A stretch of DNA of 64,000 bases from Diphasiastrum complanatum (GCA_029204225.1 CM055101.1:35391648-35455647); one strand, 5' to 3'. Counted from the first letter of the stretch, positions 10,946 through 22,500 are shown. Numbers and translations are program-made. Notes: generated from the letters alone by a model not told the origin.

Positions 10946-11520
10946 ACTCTAATACCACAATTGTCATGTGCCTATCCTAAGAAACTTAGCAAAATAGTAA
11001 GCATAATGCCAAGAAGTGAAAAAGTACACCATTTATGTTGATGACACAAAAGAAGCAGATAAAATGCAACAGCCATTGATTATTATTGAATATCAAAGGA
11101 TTAGACCATAAACCATTAGGGTTTATGTGGATTGGCCACATGAGACCTAACATAAGCAATATTAATGGATTACATTCATACAATAACAATGGAGTATTCT
11201 CAAAGCCTCTCACAGTGCAAATAAGCCAAAAGATCCTCTTCTATGATGTCAATGGGCTCTTTATAGACAACATTTGGCTAGTGGATCCATTTGGTCCCAC
11301 GAACCTTTATAGACCTTATTCTTTTTATTCAGATTCTATTTACATGGAGTCCACAAAGGAACCATTCTAAAGTACAAGTTACATCTTATGTCCTGCCGTT
11401 TGGATGTTATGACCACCAAAACCGATACCCCAAATTTTTATATGTTATGACCACCCAATACCTTTTATATATGGGAATATAAAATTTGGAAGGAAAAAAA
11501 AAGGAATTAGCTAAGATGGG
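10946..11520 (-). mobile_element. Ty1/copia LTR with variant primer site (minus)
   Basis: On the minus strand TGGTATTAGAGT (10957 to 10946) is two changes away from the plant copia primer site TGGTATCAGAGC. The adjacent sequence to its right would then be the 5' LTR. A minus-strand TATA box (tatataaaagg, near 11470) lies inside it. LTR ends are approximate, and no coding sequence remains downstream of the primer site on this strand. Confidence 0.45.
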
Positions 11521-12074
11521 AGCTAATCTAAGTAATGGACTGACAACCTGACATTATTCCAGTATCTACAAGCAAATGCTGAATCAGCCTGAAATACACA
11601 AAAACAACACTGGATTGAGCCACTATTTAAAAGAAACAAACCCCAAAGAGCCACCGCTATGTTCTCAAACAGCAAGGATAATGAGTTGGAGATGATAGTA
11701 GATCAGCACTGAAAGGAGTAGCCTGTGCCTATGTATTATCAGAAACTGAGCTTACTTACTTGCAGTTACAAAGTAGAACCTCATTATCAATTTTTCTTGA
11801 AACCAATTTCATATAGCACAATGAATGCATCAGTCACGGCTTCAAAATGATCTTTTACATGTTAAATGTTCCCAGTCACACATTTTGAGCCAGAAAGGTT
11901 TCCTCATCTGAGCTAGTTGAACTCATTGCATTCAGCAGCAGGGAAGTTATGAAACAAAGGAAGCAGTGAAAGGACTTTGCATAAGCCCAGGCCAGCAGTC
12001 TGCTCATGCACATGCACTTTTGTAAAAAATGGACAGATATAGTAAACAGTATATTGGGTGGCGTATCATGGTCA
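11521..12074. other. RPS20 downstream region
   Basis: No gene is supported. It contains the 3' untranslated and downstream region of RPS20, which is transcribed leftwards. No clear polyadenylation signal could be assigned. Confidence 0.4.
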
Positions 12075-13770
12075 TCAGACCTGGCTCACTGCAGCAACTG
12101 GTGTGTACCAACCAAGCTGCGTTTCTAGAGTCTTTTTAGCCCGAGCAAGTCTAGACTTTCTGTGATTTCCTGTGTTCCGGTGTATGGTTCCCACCTTGAC
12201 AGCCTTGTCAATCACAGAGTATGCCTCACCAATCAATACTTCTACTGGCTTGATATCTTCAGCAGCGGCATCAGTACGTTTCTTTAAACCATCCAGTGCA
12301 AGAAAAACCTGCATATATTTTTAGACAGTACACAAACAATCCCAAAGATTCATTCAGGTTTTCAATTTGCAAAAATATCAGAGCTTTCTACATCTACGTG
12401 GTTGGAATCCCAATTCTAATGATTCAAAAGATTAGTGATAAACCAGAAAACTTGCAAGTAACAGGGTCAATTATCAAATATAAAACAAAGCCAGCATAAG
12501 ACAAACTGAGCATTCCACATGGTAATTGATATACATCTGTGCTCAACTATCTGAAGGTCATTAGATATTATATTTATTTGTGAGATTAGAATATATTCAA
12601 ATTCATAAATTTAATTTGAGTAGTTAGTTATGTCACAAGGTAAGGCTTAGAAAACGTATACATGTAACGAAAAAAGTCAAAAGGATCATCTAAAACAATA
12701 ATATAGAATTGAAAATACTAAATTGTACCCAATCAGCACTACTTATGTCTCATGTATCCAAGTATAAAAAAATTATTAAGTTTTGAAAGAATCTACTAGT
12801 ACAAAGATAAGAAAACCTGTAGAATTTAGAAGTGTGATTACTCCATATTTAAACAAATATTCGAAGAAATATGAGTCATGCAAAGCTACAAATAAAACAC
12901 AATTTTTTTTGCAATTGGAAGTTTAATCAAGCTACCTTTTTCATCCGAGTTCTTATTTCTGATTTGCGGGACTTATTGTAGATATGCCGTTTCTCTGCTT
13001 GTCGAGCCCTTTTTGCAGCAGAGTCTGCCTTTTTAGTGGTGGTAGTGGTAGTGGCAGCGAGCACTTTAACAAGTGATGGTCTCCCCAAGGAGAACACAGA
13101 AGGACGCAAAGTATTCCCTGCAAGATTATTGTGAAAAGTTAAACAGTGACGAAGAGGATCGGGCCATGTAGAATAAAAAAAGAATTGGACAATGTCACAT
13201 GGAACTGTTGTAATAGGTCCGGTCTATTTGCCATCAAGACCTTTCTGAATAAAGTGGATGTGTTTCTGAATTATCTTCCTAATGCACTTGTTGTTGCAAA
13301 CATCGTTTGAACTTTTGAGAATCAAATCTAGCATTGGAATCAAAAGCATCAAACTAGTGCAAAAAATTCATGAGTTCTAAATCCAAGCATCCACACCAAA
13401 CGACTGCAGCAGTTCCTGCAAACAGTACCAAAAAACATACCATCCTTATACAAGAGAGCTTTCCAAAATCAAGTTTGTTATGACCAAAATCTCACAGAAA
13501 AGAGAGAGAGAGAGTAGGCTGTTATGGAGAAAACGCGTTTCAGAGATTTTCATTGGTCCACGTGTGATTAGGGTTCTGACCAACGAGGTGTGTTTGATGG
13601 ACACAAGTCTTTCCATTTATCCCATGAAACTAATGTCATTTTGATTGAAACGCTACATATACCATGAGTATTCTGGAATTCTGCAAAGCGTGATCTGTAA
13701 GATGAAATGCGTGACAAGTTAGGGTTTCTTTGAGATTAGGGTTCGGGGGAGGAGAAATAGCGATAATAGA

Positions 13771-13844
<74 letters not shown>

Positions 13845-15265
13845 ACGGAGCGATTCCCTGCCGAGAATCTAGATCCATGAATCACGATTCGCGACAACCA
13901 TGGTTCACACAAACGTATGACCAAATGATAAAGCAATAGGTTCACCAAAGGAGAAGCCTAGTCTCTGATCAAAGCTAAATCTAAGCTACTTAACTTTGCT
14001 AAGCTCTTCAATCAGTTCCTCTCTAAAATGAGCTCACAGGTCTGTTTTTGGTCCTCTGAAAATCAACTTTAACCTAATTGCATGATGATCAACGAGCTGG
14101 AATAAGAAACCAAAACAAAAACATCCCCAAAAAAATGGGAATAGATATACATTTGGGCAAATAAGACAGTGAAAGCGACAAAAAAAAATTTAAGCTGATA
14201 CTTTGTGTGAACTAAATAGCTGAGTACTTCATTTATGTTAGAAACCCCATCGCCGAAGCCAACCAAGGTAAGGACACAATCAATTGACGATGCTTTGTAA
14301 CCGCACATCCGTAGAGATATTGCTATCTCACCCCCGTGCACTGGAGCTATAGACCACTATCAAGCATGCTCAGGCTGCCAAGTTACGGCGTCCCATACCA
14401 CTGCATCCTAGCTTCGTCCTTCACATACCTATATCTTGAGGCAAGATATCATCCTGGCCTAACCACATGGGAGAGCTCTTTATTCTCTCAAAGAGAATGG
14501 ATACCTAGCTCATGGAGATCCACCTCTCTATATACATAGTACAAGTGGGGTCACCTCCACCAACATGGGCATGAAAATGTCAATAACCACTAACACGTGT
14601 CCGTTGCGTGCACTGTCGTGGGTCAACAACTTTGGGTTACCCCGCGCCAATAGAACATTGACATATGGCACCCAAACGACCTATAGCTCCAGAGCAACAT
14701 CCTGTCCCATATAACAAAACCGTCAGGTAACCTATTGTGTGCCCTTAGGAATACATAACATTCCCTCCCCCTTTAAGAGCCTCCTCCTAAAGTGAGCAAA
14801 CCTGTTCAAAATTCTAACTTTTATGAAATTAAGTTTACTGTACTTGTCTTGCAGGTAAGATGTAGCCTTTCCAAATGTAAGGAAGAAATACAAACTAGAA
14901 ATCGATTTGGCATAGAATTCAGCGATTCATTTACAAGATTGCATTCACAATTTCTCAACGTTCTCACTCTCCCTCCACTTTGCGGAGTACCTCATGTACG
15001 CTGCAACACAGATACGAAAAGAATATGCAAGAATAAAAATACTTAAGATCATGTGGTGAAGATGAAGATAATGCTCGATGGCAATTACAAAAAGGTGCAT
15101 ACCGTGCATGCTTGTGCCGAGAAACTGAGATGAGGTGAAAGAGGCGGAGCATGATAGCTGAGATGATGATGAGGACGAGCTGGAGGGGAACCGAAACGGG
15201 GAGGAGGAGCACGATATGGATAGATGCGAGAATGCCAAGGAAGAAACGCTGACCGCCATAGCCAT
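12075..15265 (-). CDS. Plastid ribosomal protein S20 (bS20c), nuclear gene
   Basis: Encodes the 30S subunit protein bS20 of the chloroplast ribosome, a small basic protein that binds 16S rRNA. Three exons on the minus strand: 15265-15103, 13117-12936 and 12308-12075. All junctions are GT/AG and the phases join (1, 0), giving 192 aa, close to the usual length of about 200. Residues 1 to about 75 form a transit peptide rich in Ser and Ala (MAMAVSVSSLAFSHLSISCS). The mature part has the S20 signatures: DSAAKRARQAEKRHIYNKSR, KSEIRTRMKK, AYSVIDKAVKVGTIHRNTG and RKSRLARAKK. The ATG at 15265 is the first one, just downstream of a (GA)n tract in the leader. Intron 1 (2.0 kb) holds a gypsy-like LTR and a microsatellite; intron 2 is 0.6 kb. 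No defect is visible, so it is probably functional. Confidence 0.95.
13773..13843. repeat. (GT)n(GA)n compound microsatellite in RPS20 intron 1
   Basis: (TG)n to about 13795 passes into (GA)n to about 13843. On the minus strand this reads (CT)n(CA)n, the same composition as the tract at 10552-10640. Confidence 0.95.
14337..14760 (-). mobile_element. 3' LTR with polypurine tract in RPS20 intron 1
   Basis: On the minus strand a polypurine tract (taaagggggagggaa, 14775-14761) is followed by TGTTATGTATTCC..., a typical LTR start. A TATA box (tatatagagagg) lies near 14525. The far end is tentatively ...CCAGTGCA at 14337, giving 424 bp. No coding sequence of the element remains, so its class is uncertain. 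Confidence 0.55.
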
Positions 15266-15280
15266 ATCTCTTCCTTCCCT

Positions 15281-15282
<2 letters not shown>

Positions 15283-15330
<48 letters not shown>
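15283..15330 (-). repeat. (GA)n tract in RPS20 leader
   Basis: A (CT)n run on the plus strand, read as (GA)n in the RPS20 transcript, begins about 20 bp upstream of the start codon. GA tracts of this kind are common in plant 5' leaders and are bound by BPC/GAGA-binding factors. A role here is an inference. Confidence 0.8.
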
Positions 15331-15335
<5 letters not shown>

Positions 15336-15359
15336 AGATTGTAAAGAATGAGCCCCTAA

Positions 15360-16140
15360 ACCGCAAGTCTCGCCCTTAACTTAAAGGACATTACTATTAC
15401 AATATAATGATATAATGATACTCCAAGGGAGTGCTCGGGAACCTCTTTTGAGTTATCCTCAGAAAACATGCATTTTATAGGACTTCTCAGTTTTTTGAAG
15501 ACTTTTATTCTAAAAAGGTTTATATGCTTGTATAAAAGATCCTCAGATGTTTTATGATATCGATTTTTGAGAGAACTTGTCGGTTCCATTCCTATACTTT
15601 GCCGAATTTTGGGAGCACAGCTCGAAGGATAAGTATGGGTAGAACATAGACAAGGACTGAAGTTGAGTTGTTGGATTTAAGCAAAAACTTTACGTTCAAG
15701 GTATTTTGAAAGATATGGGAAACATTTGATGATTTGAAAATGCTTTGAATGGATTTCAGTTAAAGTTTGAGGTGTTCTGAAACAATTTATCGAATTCTAT
15801 TGAGTTCACAAGTTCAAACTTTGATAGAATCTATGTATTAGTCTAGTTTATATGGATACCCTTAACATTATGTAATCGGCAATTCTATTATCTCGAATAC
15901 CTTGAGCTATAAAAAATCAACGCTTACAATCATTTTTTTTTTAATTGATAAATGATATTGTATAAACTAAGAGAAACCTCAACTACCCAAATTTGACAAT
16001 CCTTAAAGATTGTTAAATGTGCATACCTTTAAACGTTGAGGAAGAAAAAAATTAAGGCCCTCTCTAGTTAACCCAATTTCATTATTGAGGATTGCAACAA
16101 CTCCAATTGTGACAAAATTTCCTCTAGGCCTTTGACTTTA
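15360..16140. other. RPS20 upstream region, no gene seen
   Basis: This must contain the RPS20 promoter, reading leftwards. No TATA box or element could be singled out with confidence. The part from about 16020 may already belong to the gypsy pol remnant to the right. Confidence 0.35.
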
Positions 16141-16149
16141 TAGGATGTC

Positions 16150-16650
16150 ATAAGCACCCATTATTGATGGCATAATATTTTTAAAGACTCATAAACATTG
16201 TAACAAGTCGGACATATGTCAAATAGTGAGTAAATCGAAAAACCACAAAAACACATTCAGATCTATCATTGCCACTCCTATAAAAAAAATTAAGCTTACT
16301 TTTTTGGTCCCCATTTACCTCACAAAGAGTAGCAAAACTAGTCACATAGTTGTTGCAATGGGTTATGTTACCAAGTCAACAGAAGCCAAAGCAATGGGAA
16401 AACAACATACAAAGATGACTCCATACAATCTGTAAGCCAATATCCAAGTCGGAAGTTGAGGCAAACATATCTCAAACATTTCTATGTGAAACAACGAGAG
16501 GATTTGAAATTCAAAGTGTATGTGGTTGTGTGGACGTATAACGTGATCTTCAAGGAGGTTATGGGGTATGCTTCCTACTTTCTGGTATATGGCAAAGATT
16601 GTGTTTTTTTAGTGGAAAACAAGTTACAACGTCTAACATGTACAAATTAG
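16150..16650 (+). pseudogene. Ty3/gypsy integrase, broken
   Basis: This is a plus-strand fragment of a gypsy integrase. The zinc-binding end is represented by DICQIVSKSKNHKNTF near 16210. The start of the catalytic core follows as SHIVVAMGYVTKSTEAKAMG near 16340-16400, where the family has 'YIVVATDYVTKWAEAKA'; the catalytic D in that block is replaced by G. The later core appears as VVWTYNVIFKEVMGYASYFL, then VYGKDCVFLVE near 16590. A stop separates the two halves, and the middle, including the second catalytic Asp, is missing. It is cut off by a copia LTR on the right. Confidence 0.65.
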
Positions 16651-16659
16651 ATGATGCGA

Positions 16660-17121
16660 GTAGAAAACAATATCGGATGAAGCCGCGTACTCTAAACTAT
16701 CTCTAAGTAACTGATAACTTTGTCTGATGCACTGCCATTGATAGCAGTAAGCATTGCTAGCAACATTCAAAGTAGAAACTCTACGTAAAACTTTGTCATT
16801 ATTTTTCTCCTTTGACGATTAGCTATTTATACTAATGAGGAATGTCGCTAAGGCTTATCCAATTAGGGCAACTAATTAGGTCGTAGGTCACAATTGGAAC
16901 TAAGCCACAACACATTGTCATCCATCTAGTTAAGACTTTTTAAAAATTTACTTGCTAACCAATTCGGTTAAGTCGTTAGATTCATAACAGATGGAAACAA
17001 CTTTCGACACCTTTGATAGTTCATCGTTGTTGAAGCCACCTGTTGAGCAATTTTTGTGTATTTTGCAGACTGTGTAAAAACACGAATAAAACTACAGAGC
17101 TGAATAAATGAATGGATGACA
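16660..17121 (-). mobile_element. Ty1/copia 3' LTR (minus)
   Basis: On the minus strand the polypurine tract aaaggggaag (17131-17122) is followed at 17121 by TGTCATCCATTC, an LTR start. A TATA box (gtataaatagc) lies near 16835. The far end is approximate. It belongs with the RNase H fragment immediately to its right. Confidence 0.65.
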
Positions 17122-17129
17122 CTTCCCCT

Positions 17130-17425
17130 TTATCTTATTCCATGAATGCCTTGACCTTAAAACTTAGTTTTGCACAAAACTTCTTGTGTACATCCAAGCT
17201 TAATGCCTTAGTAAAAATATCAGTTGTTTATCTCTTTGTCAAGAACTTTGCTTCTGACATAGTAATACTTAATCTCAATGTGCTTACTCCTGGAATGAAA
17301 CCTAGGGTTGGCCGATGAAGCAATAGCACTTTGATTATCACAAAATAAAATTGTTGGAGCATATTGTTTCAAACAAATGTCCGAAAGCAAATTTCTCAAC
17401 CACAATGCTTCCTTAGTAGTCTTCG
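17130..17425 (-). pseudogene. Ty1/copia RNase H, 3' fragment
   Basis: This is the C-terminal part of copia pol on the minus strand. TTKEALWLRNLLSD, ILFCDNQSAIA (with the RNase H Asp) and FHSRSKHIEIKYYYVRSK are typical. The frame then breaks and ends in KFCAKLSFKVKAFME* next to the polypurine tract. The fragment starts abruptly at 17425, with the rest of pol missing. Confidence 0.8.
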
Positions 17426-19070
17426 GTAAATTGCAATTTTGGTGGTTTTCGAAAAAAAACTATCGATTGAGGCAACAAATCCACTGTATAGAGAGTTGTT
17501 TGGTGTAATAAGGCTTGCAAAGAAATTGCAAAGAGTAGTGGATGACAGCCACAGCAAGTTAGTGGGATCGATTGGGTAGAAATATGAAAAAATCGTATAA
17601 TTCTTTTGATTCTATGTGGTATTATCATAATTCTCAAGATGAAAAGCTATTTGTTGTCAATTCTGCACCAATCAATGAGCCGTAAACTAGATCATTGAGA
17701 TAGGACTAGGGCAACCTCAATCTAATAAAGAGCTTCGGGAAAAACCCCAGACAAAGGCTAAGAAAGTTTCAATTGAGCTGTATTTCTTAAAGGCTAGGGT
17801 TTTTAAGACACTCCAGCTATGTTTTTGGAGCTCAATGGGTGTGGGAGGGCGCTTTGGCAGTGTGAATCCAAATCTAGAAGGCCATGGATGGCCGTTGGCC
17901 ATAGGAGAAAGGGTTTCCAATTTTCAAGATTGGCCATAGCTTGGCAAGAAGAGTTTCAGGATTTCCATAGGAGTACAAACTACTGTTGATAGATTTCTCT
18001 TCTAGAATCTGTTTACCGTTCTTTGCTTCGTTTACTTCTTGTTTACAGCTTAAACAACTTGGTGTTAGCCTGTCAGAGCAGAGACTGTGGGCATGTAGTA
18101 GTGTTTATTTTGTTTATTACAGTGCCCAAATCAAGTAGAAAGATTCTCGGGGTTGTAGTATGGTTCAACCTGTCACGGATACTTAGATTTCGAACACTCT
18201 TGAGCTCTTGAAATCACTTGCAATCATTCTACCATGCAAGCACACCAAGAATGCCCAAAAATAGCTCTTCTTGAAACACGGCTGGGCATTACTATGGCAC
18301 TTAAAAATAGAATTTTAGAATGGATCATTGGAAACGGAAACTAAACTACTTGCAAGATCAGAAAACTAACCTAGCATGCCACATTTCTCATAAAAAACAA
18401 GAAAAATAACTTCGGCAAGCATTTAAGAGTCAAGAAGTTCCATCTTCTTGGTTCTTGAATTCTCCAAGAAACTCAAGAAACCAAAACGTAAATGAATTTT
18501 CAAGATCTATACCACATTATTGGCTACAAATCTCTTGAATGCTTGCAACCAATACATTAATCCATCAAAACAGAAAACAAGAAATTAGAAACCAATTAAA
18601 CTAAACTAGACAACATTTTAGAAGTCCAAGAATCAAGAAACACTCATGTCTTGATTCTTGGACACCCCAAGAACATCAAGAACTAGAATGTCCAGGATAA
18701 GCAAGATGGAAACGCAACAGTTAGCAGCGGAATTATTCAAGTAGAAGAATTCATACAGAATGCGCAAATGAACGACATAGTAGTGAGACAAAAATTGCAC
18801 TCTAAAAAATCAACAGTGAGTACAATAGCTTGAAGTAATAACTTCAGCTTGTTGAGCGTGATAATGCTGACTACAGATAAAAGAGAGTTTCAATTAAACC
18901 TTTTATAGCTTGATTTAGCTAGTATATATATTTACAAGTGTTGAGAGAAAAATATCTCATGCCTTAACTGTCATTTACTCCAGTTTTTGCATCTATACAA
19001 AAGTTGGTAACCGCCCTTAGAATATTTGTTTATCAAGCCTTTTAGGGTTGGTGATAAGTTGGCGACATCG
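17426..19070. repeat. Dispersed repeat with perfect hairpin, copy 2
   Basis: No gene is supported. Part of it (17990-18720) is related to 4690-5180. It contains a perfect 15 bp inverted repeat: GTCCAAGAATCAAGA at 18624-18638 and TCTTGATTCTTGGAC at 18649-18663, with a 10-base loop. The remaining frames, such as the minus-strand one at 17717-17920, have no recognisable domain. Confidence 0.45.
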
Positions 19071-19079
19071 GTCTGCCAA

Positions 19080-19450
19080 TGCGAAAAAACCCAAAAACCC
19101 GAAAAAGCCCGAAGGTGCCCTTTAGACTGAAGGTATGCAAATCCTAAAAGTGTCCTTTAGTTTTAAGGCAGCGAAAAAAATGAAGGTGCCTTAGTTTTAA
19201 GGTAGCAAAAAAGACGAAAGTGCCTTAAAAATGGTTTTAAGGCATTTTGGATATTTTGTCGCATTTTTCGCAAAGAGGCGAAAAAGGCAAAAAATGCAAA
19301 AAAGACGAAGGTGGTCCAGAAATGGTTTCTAACTCGTTCTGGCCAGTGTGTTGCATTTTTCATGAAGGCACGAAAAAGGGCGAAGAAGGCGGAAAAGCAA
19401 AGGTGTCTTAAATCGTTTAAGGCATAAAGGGAAAAACTTTAAAGGGAAAA
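19080..19450. repeat. GCGAAAAAGACGAAGGTGCCTT degenerate array
   Basis: Repeated words 'gaaggtgcctt(a)agttttaaggc' and 'gcgaaaaa(g)gcg' recur every 35-50 bp. The array is strongly purine-rich on the plus strand and lies downstream of a minus-strand gag. Confidence 0.6.
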
Positions 19451-19539
19451 AATGTGAAGGTCCAAAATCATGTTGTCGGCCTTCTGTTTTCAAGATGCTC
19501 ATTACTTAACGATTTCTAAGGCTGAGCATAAGAAATCTA

Positions 19540-19870
19540 ACAAAGTTGGTGTTGCCGATAAAACAATTCCATCTGTGATTTCCAAAGCTGATATCGAGTA
19601 TCCTCGTTCAGCTTCAATTCATGGACAGTAGCACGGTGTGCTCTCCGTTCCCCAGATTCGTCAACATCAGATCCTTCGTCTTCCTCCCGGATGGCATCAT
19701 ACATAGCTAACTTTAAGCTCGTACAGTCGTCATTGGATCTAAGCTCGCATCTAAGTCCGACTAAAAACCAAATGATGAGCATCTGTTTGGTGGGCTGTTG
19801 CTGTACTTGACCTTTGAAACGTTTAAAACGCTCGATATAATTTCGTACTCGTTCATCTTTTGCCATCGAA
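19540..19870 (-). pseudogene. Ty3/gypsy gag fragment
   Basis: A single open minus-strand segment with ERFKRFKGQVQQQPTKQ, MLIIWFLVGLRCELRSNDD, LAMYDAIREEDEGSDVDE and a Glu/Gln-rich helix. It aligns with the gag at 2.5-3.6 kb over about 110 residues; the matching blocks there are EHFKCLKSQVQE and SDAIWEEDERSNVDK. It lacks the N-terminal capsid part and the nucleocapsid. The open frame runs on into the adjacent satellite, which is not gag. Confidence 0.75.
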
Positions 19871-21010
19871 AAATGGGGGACTCGAAAAATTGATAGCTTG
19901 AAAAACTGATAACTCGAAAAATGGGGGACCAAAAAATTGGAGTATCGAAAAATTGAGTTTTTAAAAAATGGATGGATCGAAAAAAATTTAATGGGTTGAA
20001 AATTTCAAAGGATCGAAAATATAGCGAAGGGTCAAAAAATAAATGAAGTATCGTAAAATTAAAGAAGTGTCAAAAAATTAATGAAGTATCAAAAAATCAA
20101 GTCAGGGTTGAGATGCTTTATGGATGACTCGGTCGAGATGGCTTATGAAGTAGTCAGTCGAGAAGGAAGAGGGAGTTTCTCCGGTTGAGATTCGAAGGAG
20201 GGTTGTCAATCGAAAAAAAAAAATTGTTTTGGTTTATTTTACAAAGGGTTGAAAAATTAAGGAAGTATAAAAAAACTAACAAAGTATCGAAAAAATAACG
20301 AAGGCTCAAAAAATAACAAAAGCTCAAAAAAATAACGAAGGCTTGAAAAAATAAGTCGGTCCGGTTGTCCGATCGAGATTTTAAGTAGGGTCGGATCGGA
20401 AAATTTGAATGTAGGGTCGATTTTTTTTTTTTAAATTTAGTATTAGTGGATAAGCTAGGTGTTGGTTCGGTTAGAAGTCGGCTTGGTCGAAAAGTCGTTA
20501 GAACTGGGTATGGTCAAAATGTCATTAGCTTGGCTCGGTCAAAATGGCGTTAGCTGGGCTTGGTCGAAGTTAGTTCTGGATGTCTCGGTCAAAGTTAGTT
20601 CACTAGTGCTCGGTCCAAGCTCGTTCTAGATCGCTCAGTTGAAGTTACGTTAGGTGGGCTCGGTTGAAATGTCGTCATGGATTCGGTCGAGATTTGGAAT
20701 GTAGGGTCCGGTCGAGATGGAGTGTGGCTTGTATCCGGTCGAGATGGAGTGAGGCTGGCTATCCGGTCGAGTTTCAAGGAGGGCGCAGTCGGTCGAGATT
20801 TTGGTAAGGGTCTGTCGGTTGAGTTTCTTGGTATGGAGGGTTCGGTCGAAATTGTAAAGGCAAAGTCGGTTGAAGTTTGATCTCTTTCAAGGCTCGGTCG
20901 AAGTGGTATGTGAGTGACTCGGGTGAAGTGGGAGTGATTGAATCGGTAAAAGTTAGACATAAAGGTTCTGTCGAAGTTAGCTTGTGGGGACGCAGGCGAA
21001 ATGCGGGCGA
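19870..21010. repeat. TCGAAAAATT and CGGTCGAGAT degenerate arrays
   Basis: Two arrays lie end to end. From about 19870 to 20350 there are words of the type 'tatcgaaaaattaa' every 15-25 bp. From about 20100 to 21000 there are words 'cggtcgagat' or 'cggtcgaagtt' every 25-45 bp. The 224-codon minus-strand open frame at 20595-21269 runs through this array and repeats SRPD-type words; I do not consider it a gene. Confidence 0.7.
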
Positions 21011-21480
21011 AGTGAGTTGAAATTTTTTTTGTTGTTTTGTAGAGGGTGGTTGCTTGTGTAGGAAAATGGATGGTAGGGCCTCGTTTTTTGGAGATTTGTA
21101 AAATGTGTCTTAGGATTAGGGCTTGTAAGTTGGTTGGGTAACCCTCGTTCAAATGAGGTTTGGAAGGTGGCGGCCTCCTGCTCGTTGTGCTTACAGGATT
21201 GCTTTGCAGGGCTTTGTTGCTTGTAGGATGCTGTTGTGTGCAGATCGTGGATTGTTTTGCAGGTCGCATTGATAATTGGTTGCAGGTTTGGATGGCTTTG
21301 CAGATGTCGTTTGCGGATTGGAGGTCATGGAAGGAGATGGGTTGTTGTTTGCAGAACTGAAGTGTGGTGCATGTGGTTTCGAGATCTGTTTAGTTTCCAC
21401 GCGTGTACAGTTTTCAGAGCTTGTGCTGGTGTTTCACAGGAATGAAAGGGCGGAACTGCAGGAAACGTCTGGTTAGTTCG
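21011..21480. other. Spacer between two satellite arrays
   Basis: G/T-rich on the plus strand, with open frames on several frames but no domain, and none of the array words. It probably belongs to the leader of the minus-strand gypsy element. Confidence 0.35.
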
Positions 21481-21489
21481 AACTAAGAT

Positions 21490-21985
21490 CATAGAGTTTG
21501 AAAATGCATCTCGGTCTAGAGTTTGTGAAGACCTCCTCGGCTCGGTCGACAGCTAGCAATGGACTCAGTCCAGATTGATTGGAGAAGGCTCGGTCCAGAG
21601 TTCTTGCAATGGACTCAGTCCAGAGCTAGTTCAAAACTATGTGCAATAGGATGTTCTGTCGGCTCGGTCCAGAGTGTTGGCAATGGACTTGGTCCAGATT
21701 GATTGAAGAAGGCTTGGTCCAGAGTTCTTGCAATGAACTTGGTCCAGAGCTGGTTCAAAACTATGTGCAATAAGACGTTATGTCTGCTCGGTCCAGAGTG
21801 TTGGCGATGGACTCGGTCCAGATTGATTGGAGAAGGATCGGTCCATAGTTCTTGCAATGGACTCGGTCCAGAGCTGGTTCGGAACTATGTGCAATAGGAC
21901 GTTCTGTCGGCTCGGTCCAAAGTGCTGGCAATGGACTCGGTCCAGATTGATTGGAGAAGGCTCGGTCCAGCAAACTGCGTGAAAG
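21490..21985. repeat. ~122 bp higher-order repeat of GGTCCAGA words
   Basis: There are three to four copies of a 120-126 bp unit. Unit phrases 'ggctcggtccagagttcttgcaatgga' lie at about 21589, 21711 and 21837. Each unit contains four 'cggtccaga' cores of different spacing, including 'ctggttcaaaactatgtgcaata' and 'gattgattggagaagg'. Copies are about 90% alike by eye, younger than the array at 3.6-4.1 kb. Confidence 0.8.
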
Positions 21986-22009
21986 CAGGGAGCACGCGGT
22001 CGAGATGGT

Positions 22010-22500
22010 ACTTTGCTTGAAAACGTTGAACAGTTTGGCGTAGAGCTGGTTGGCGTTTCTTGTGTAGATTGTTTTTTGTATAGTTATGTAAGGTGTTTGG
22101 GCAATGATGTAAGGTGGAACGCAGATTTAAGAACATAAGATCAAGAATAGTAGGAGCGTTGTTAGCTGCTTGATAGGAATAGTTGTTCTTCAGGTGTCTG
22201 CTTCCTGAGTGTGATCAAGAACGTGGATGCCCGAAAATCAAGAACGCCCTGTTGTGAGGTTGATCACAAACAAGGAGCTCTGTTTTGTATGCTTGCGTAG
22301 TCTGTGTTGTAATTTTGAATGCTCGTGTGTGTTGTGTATGGTGACTGTTATGAGCAAGATTTGGGAAAGACCATTCCAAATAGACTGTGGTTCATAGTCA
22401 GAAAGATTGTGAATAGGTGATGTTGCAGACTATGAATGAGGACAGTTCTGGAGAATCTCATAACTAGGTGAAGATTTATACAACCTGTGCAGGGATCTGA
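22010..22500 (-). repeat. Gypsy LTR/leader, copy 2 (pairs with 4134-4606)
   Basis: Homologous over its full length to 4134-4606, in the same order relative to satellite and gag. In this copy 'aagatttatacaacctgtgc' replaces 'aagatttatataacgtgtgc', weakening the minus-strand TATA box. It gives a second member of the same minus-strand gypsy family. Confidence 0.65.

Noticed and set aside
11086-11370. 94-codon plus-strand frame (NIKGLDHKPLG...)
   Set aside because: It lies inside a minus-strand copia LTR and has no protein signature.
13636-13948. Open frames with SLSLSL/HTHTHT or RERERE runs
   Set aside because: They are translations of the microsatellite in RPS20 intron 1.
15085-15366. 93-codon minus-strand frame overlapping RPS20 exon 1
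   Set aside because: It is a different frame from the transit peptide and starts in the (GA)n leader. The RPS20 frame has clear family support.
20595-21269. 224-codon minus-strand open frame rich in Ser, Pro and Thr
   Set aside because: It runs through a degenerate tandem array and repeats array-encoded words (SRPD...). The absence of stops follows from the repeat, not from coding selection.
4134-22500. One giant gypsy element bounded by the two related repeats at 4.1-4.6 and 22.0-22.5 kb
   Set aside because: A gag of the same family lies outside the left repeat, integrase inside is on the opposite strand, and RPS20 lies between. They are two separate elements.
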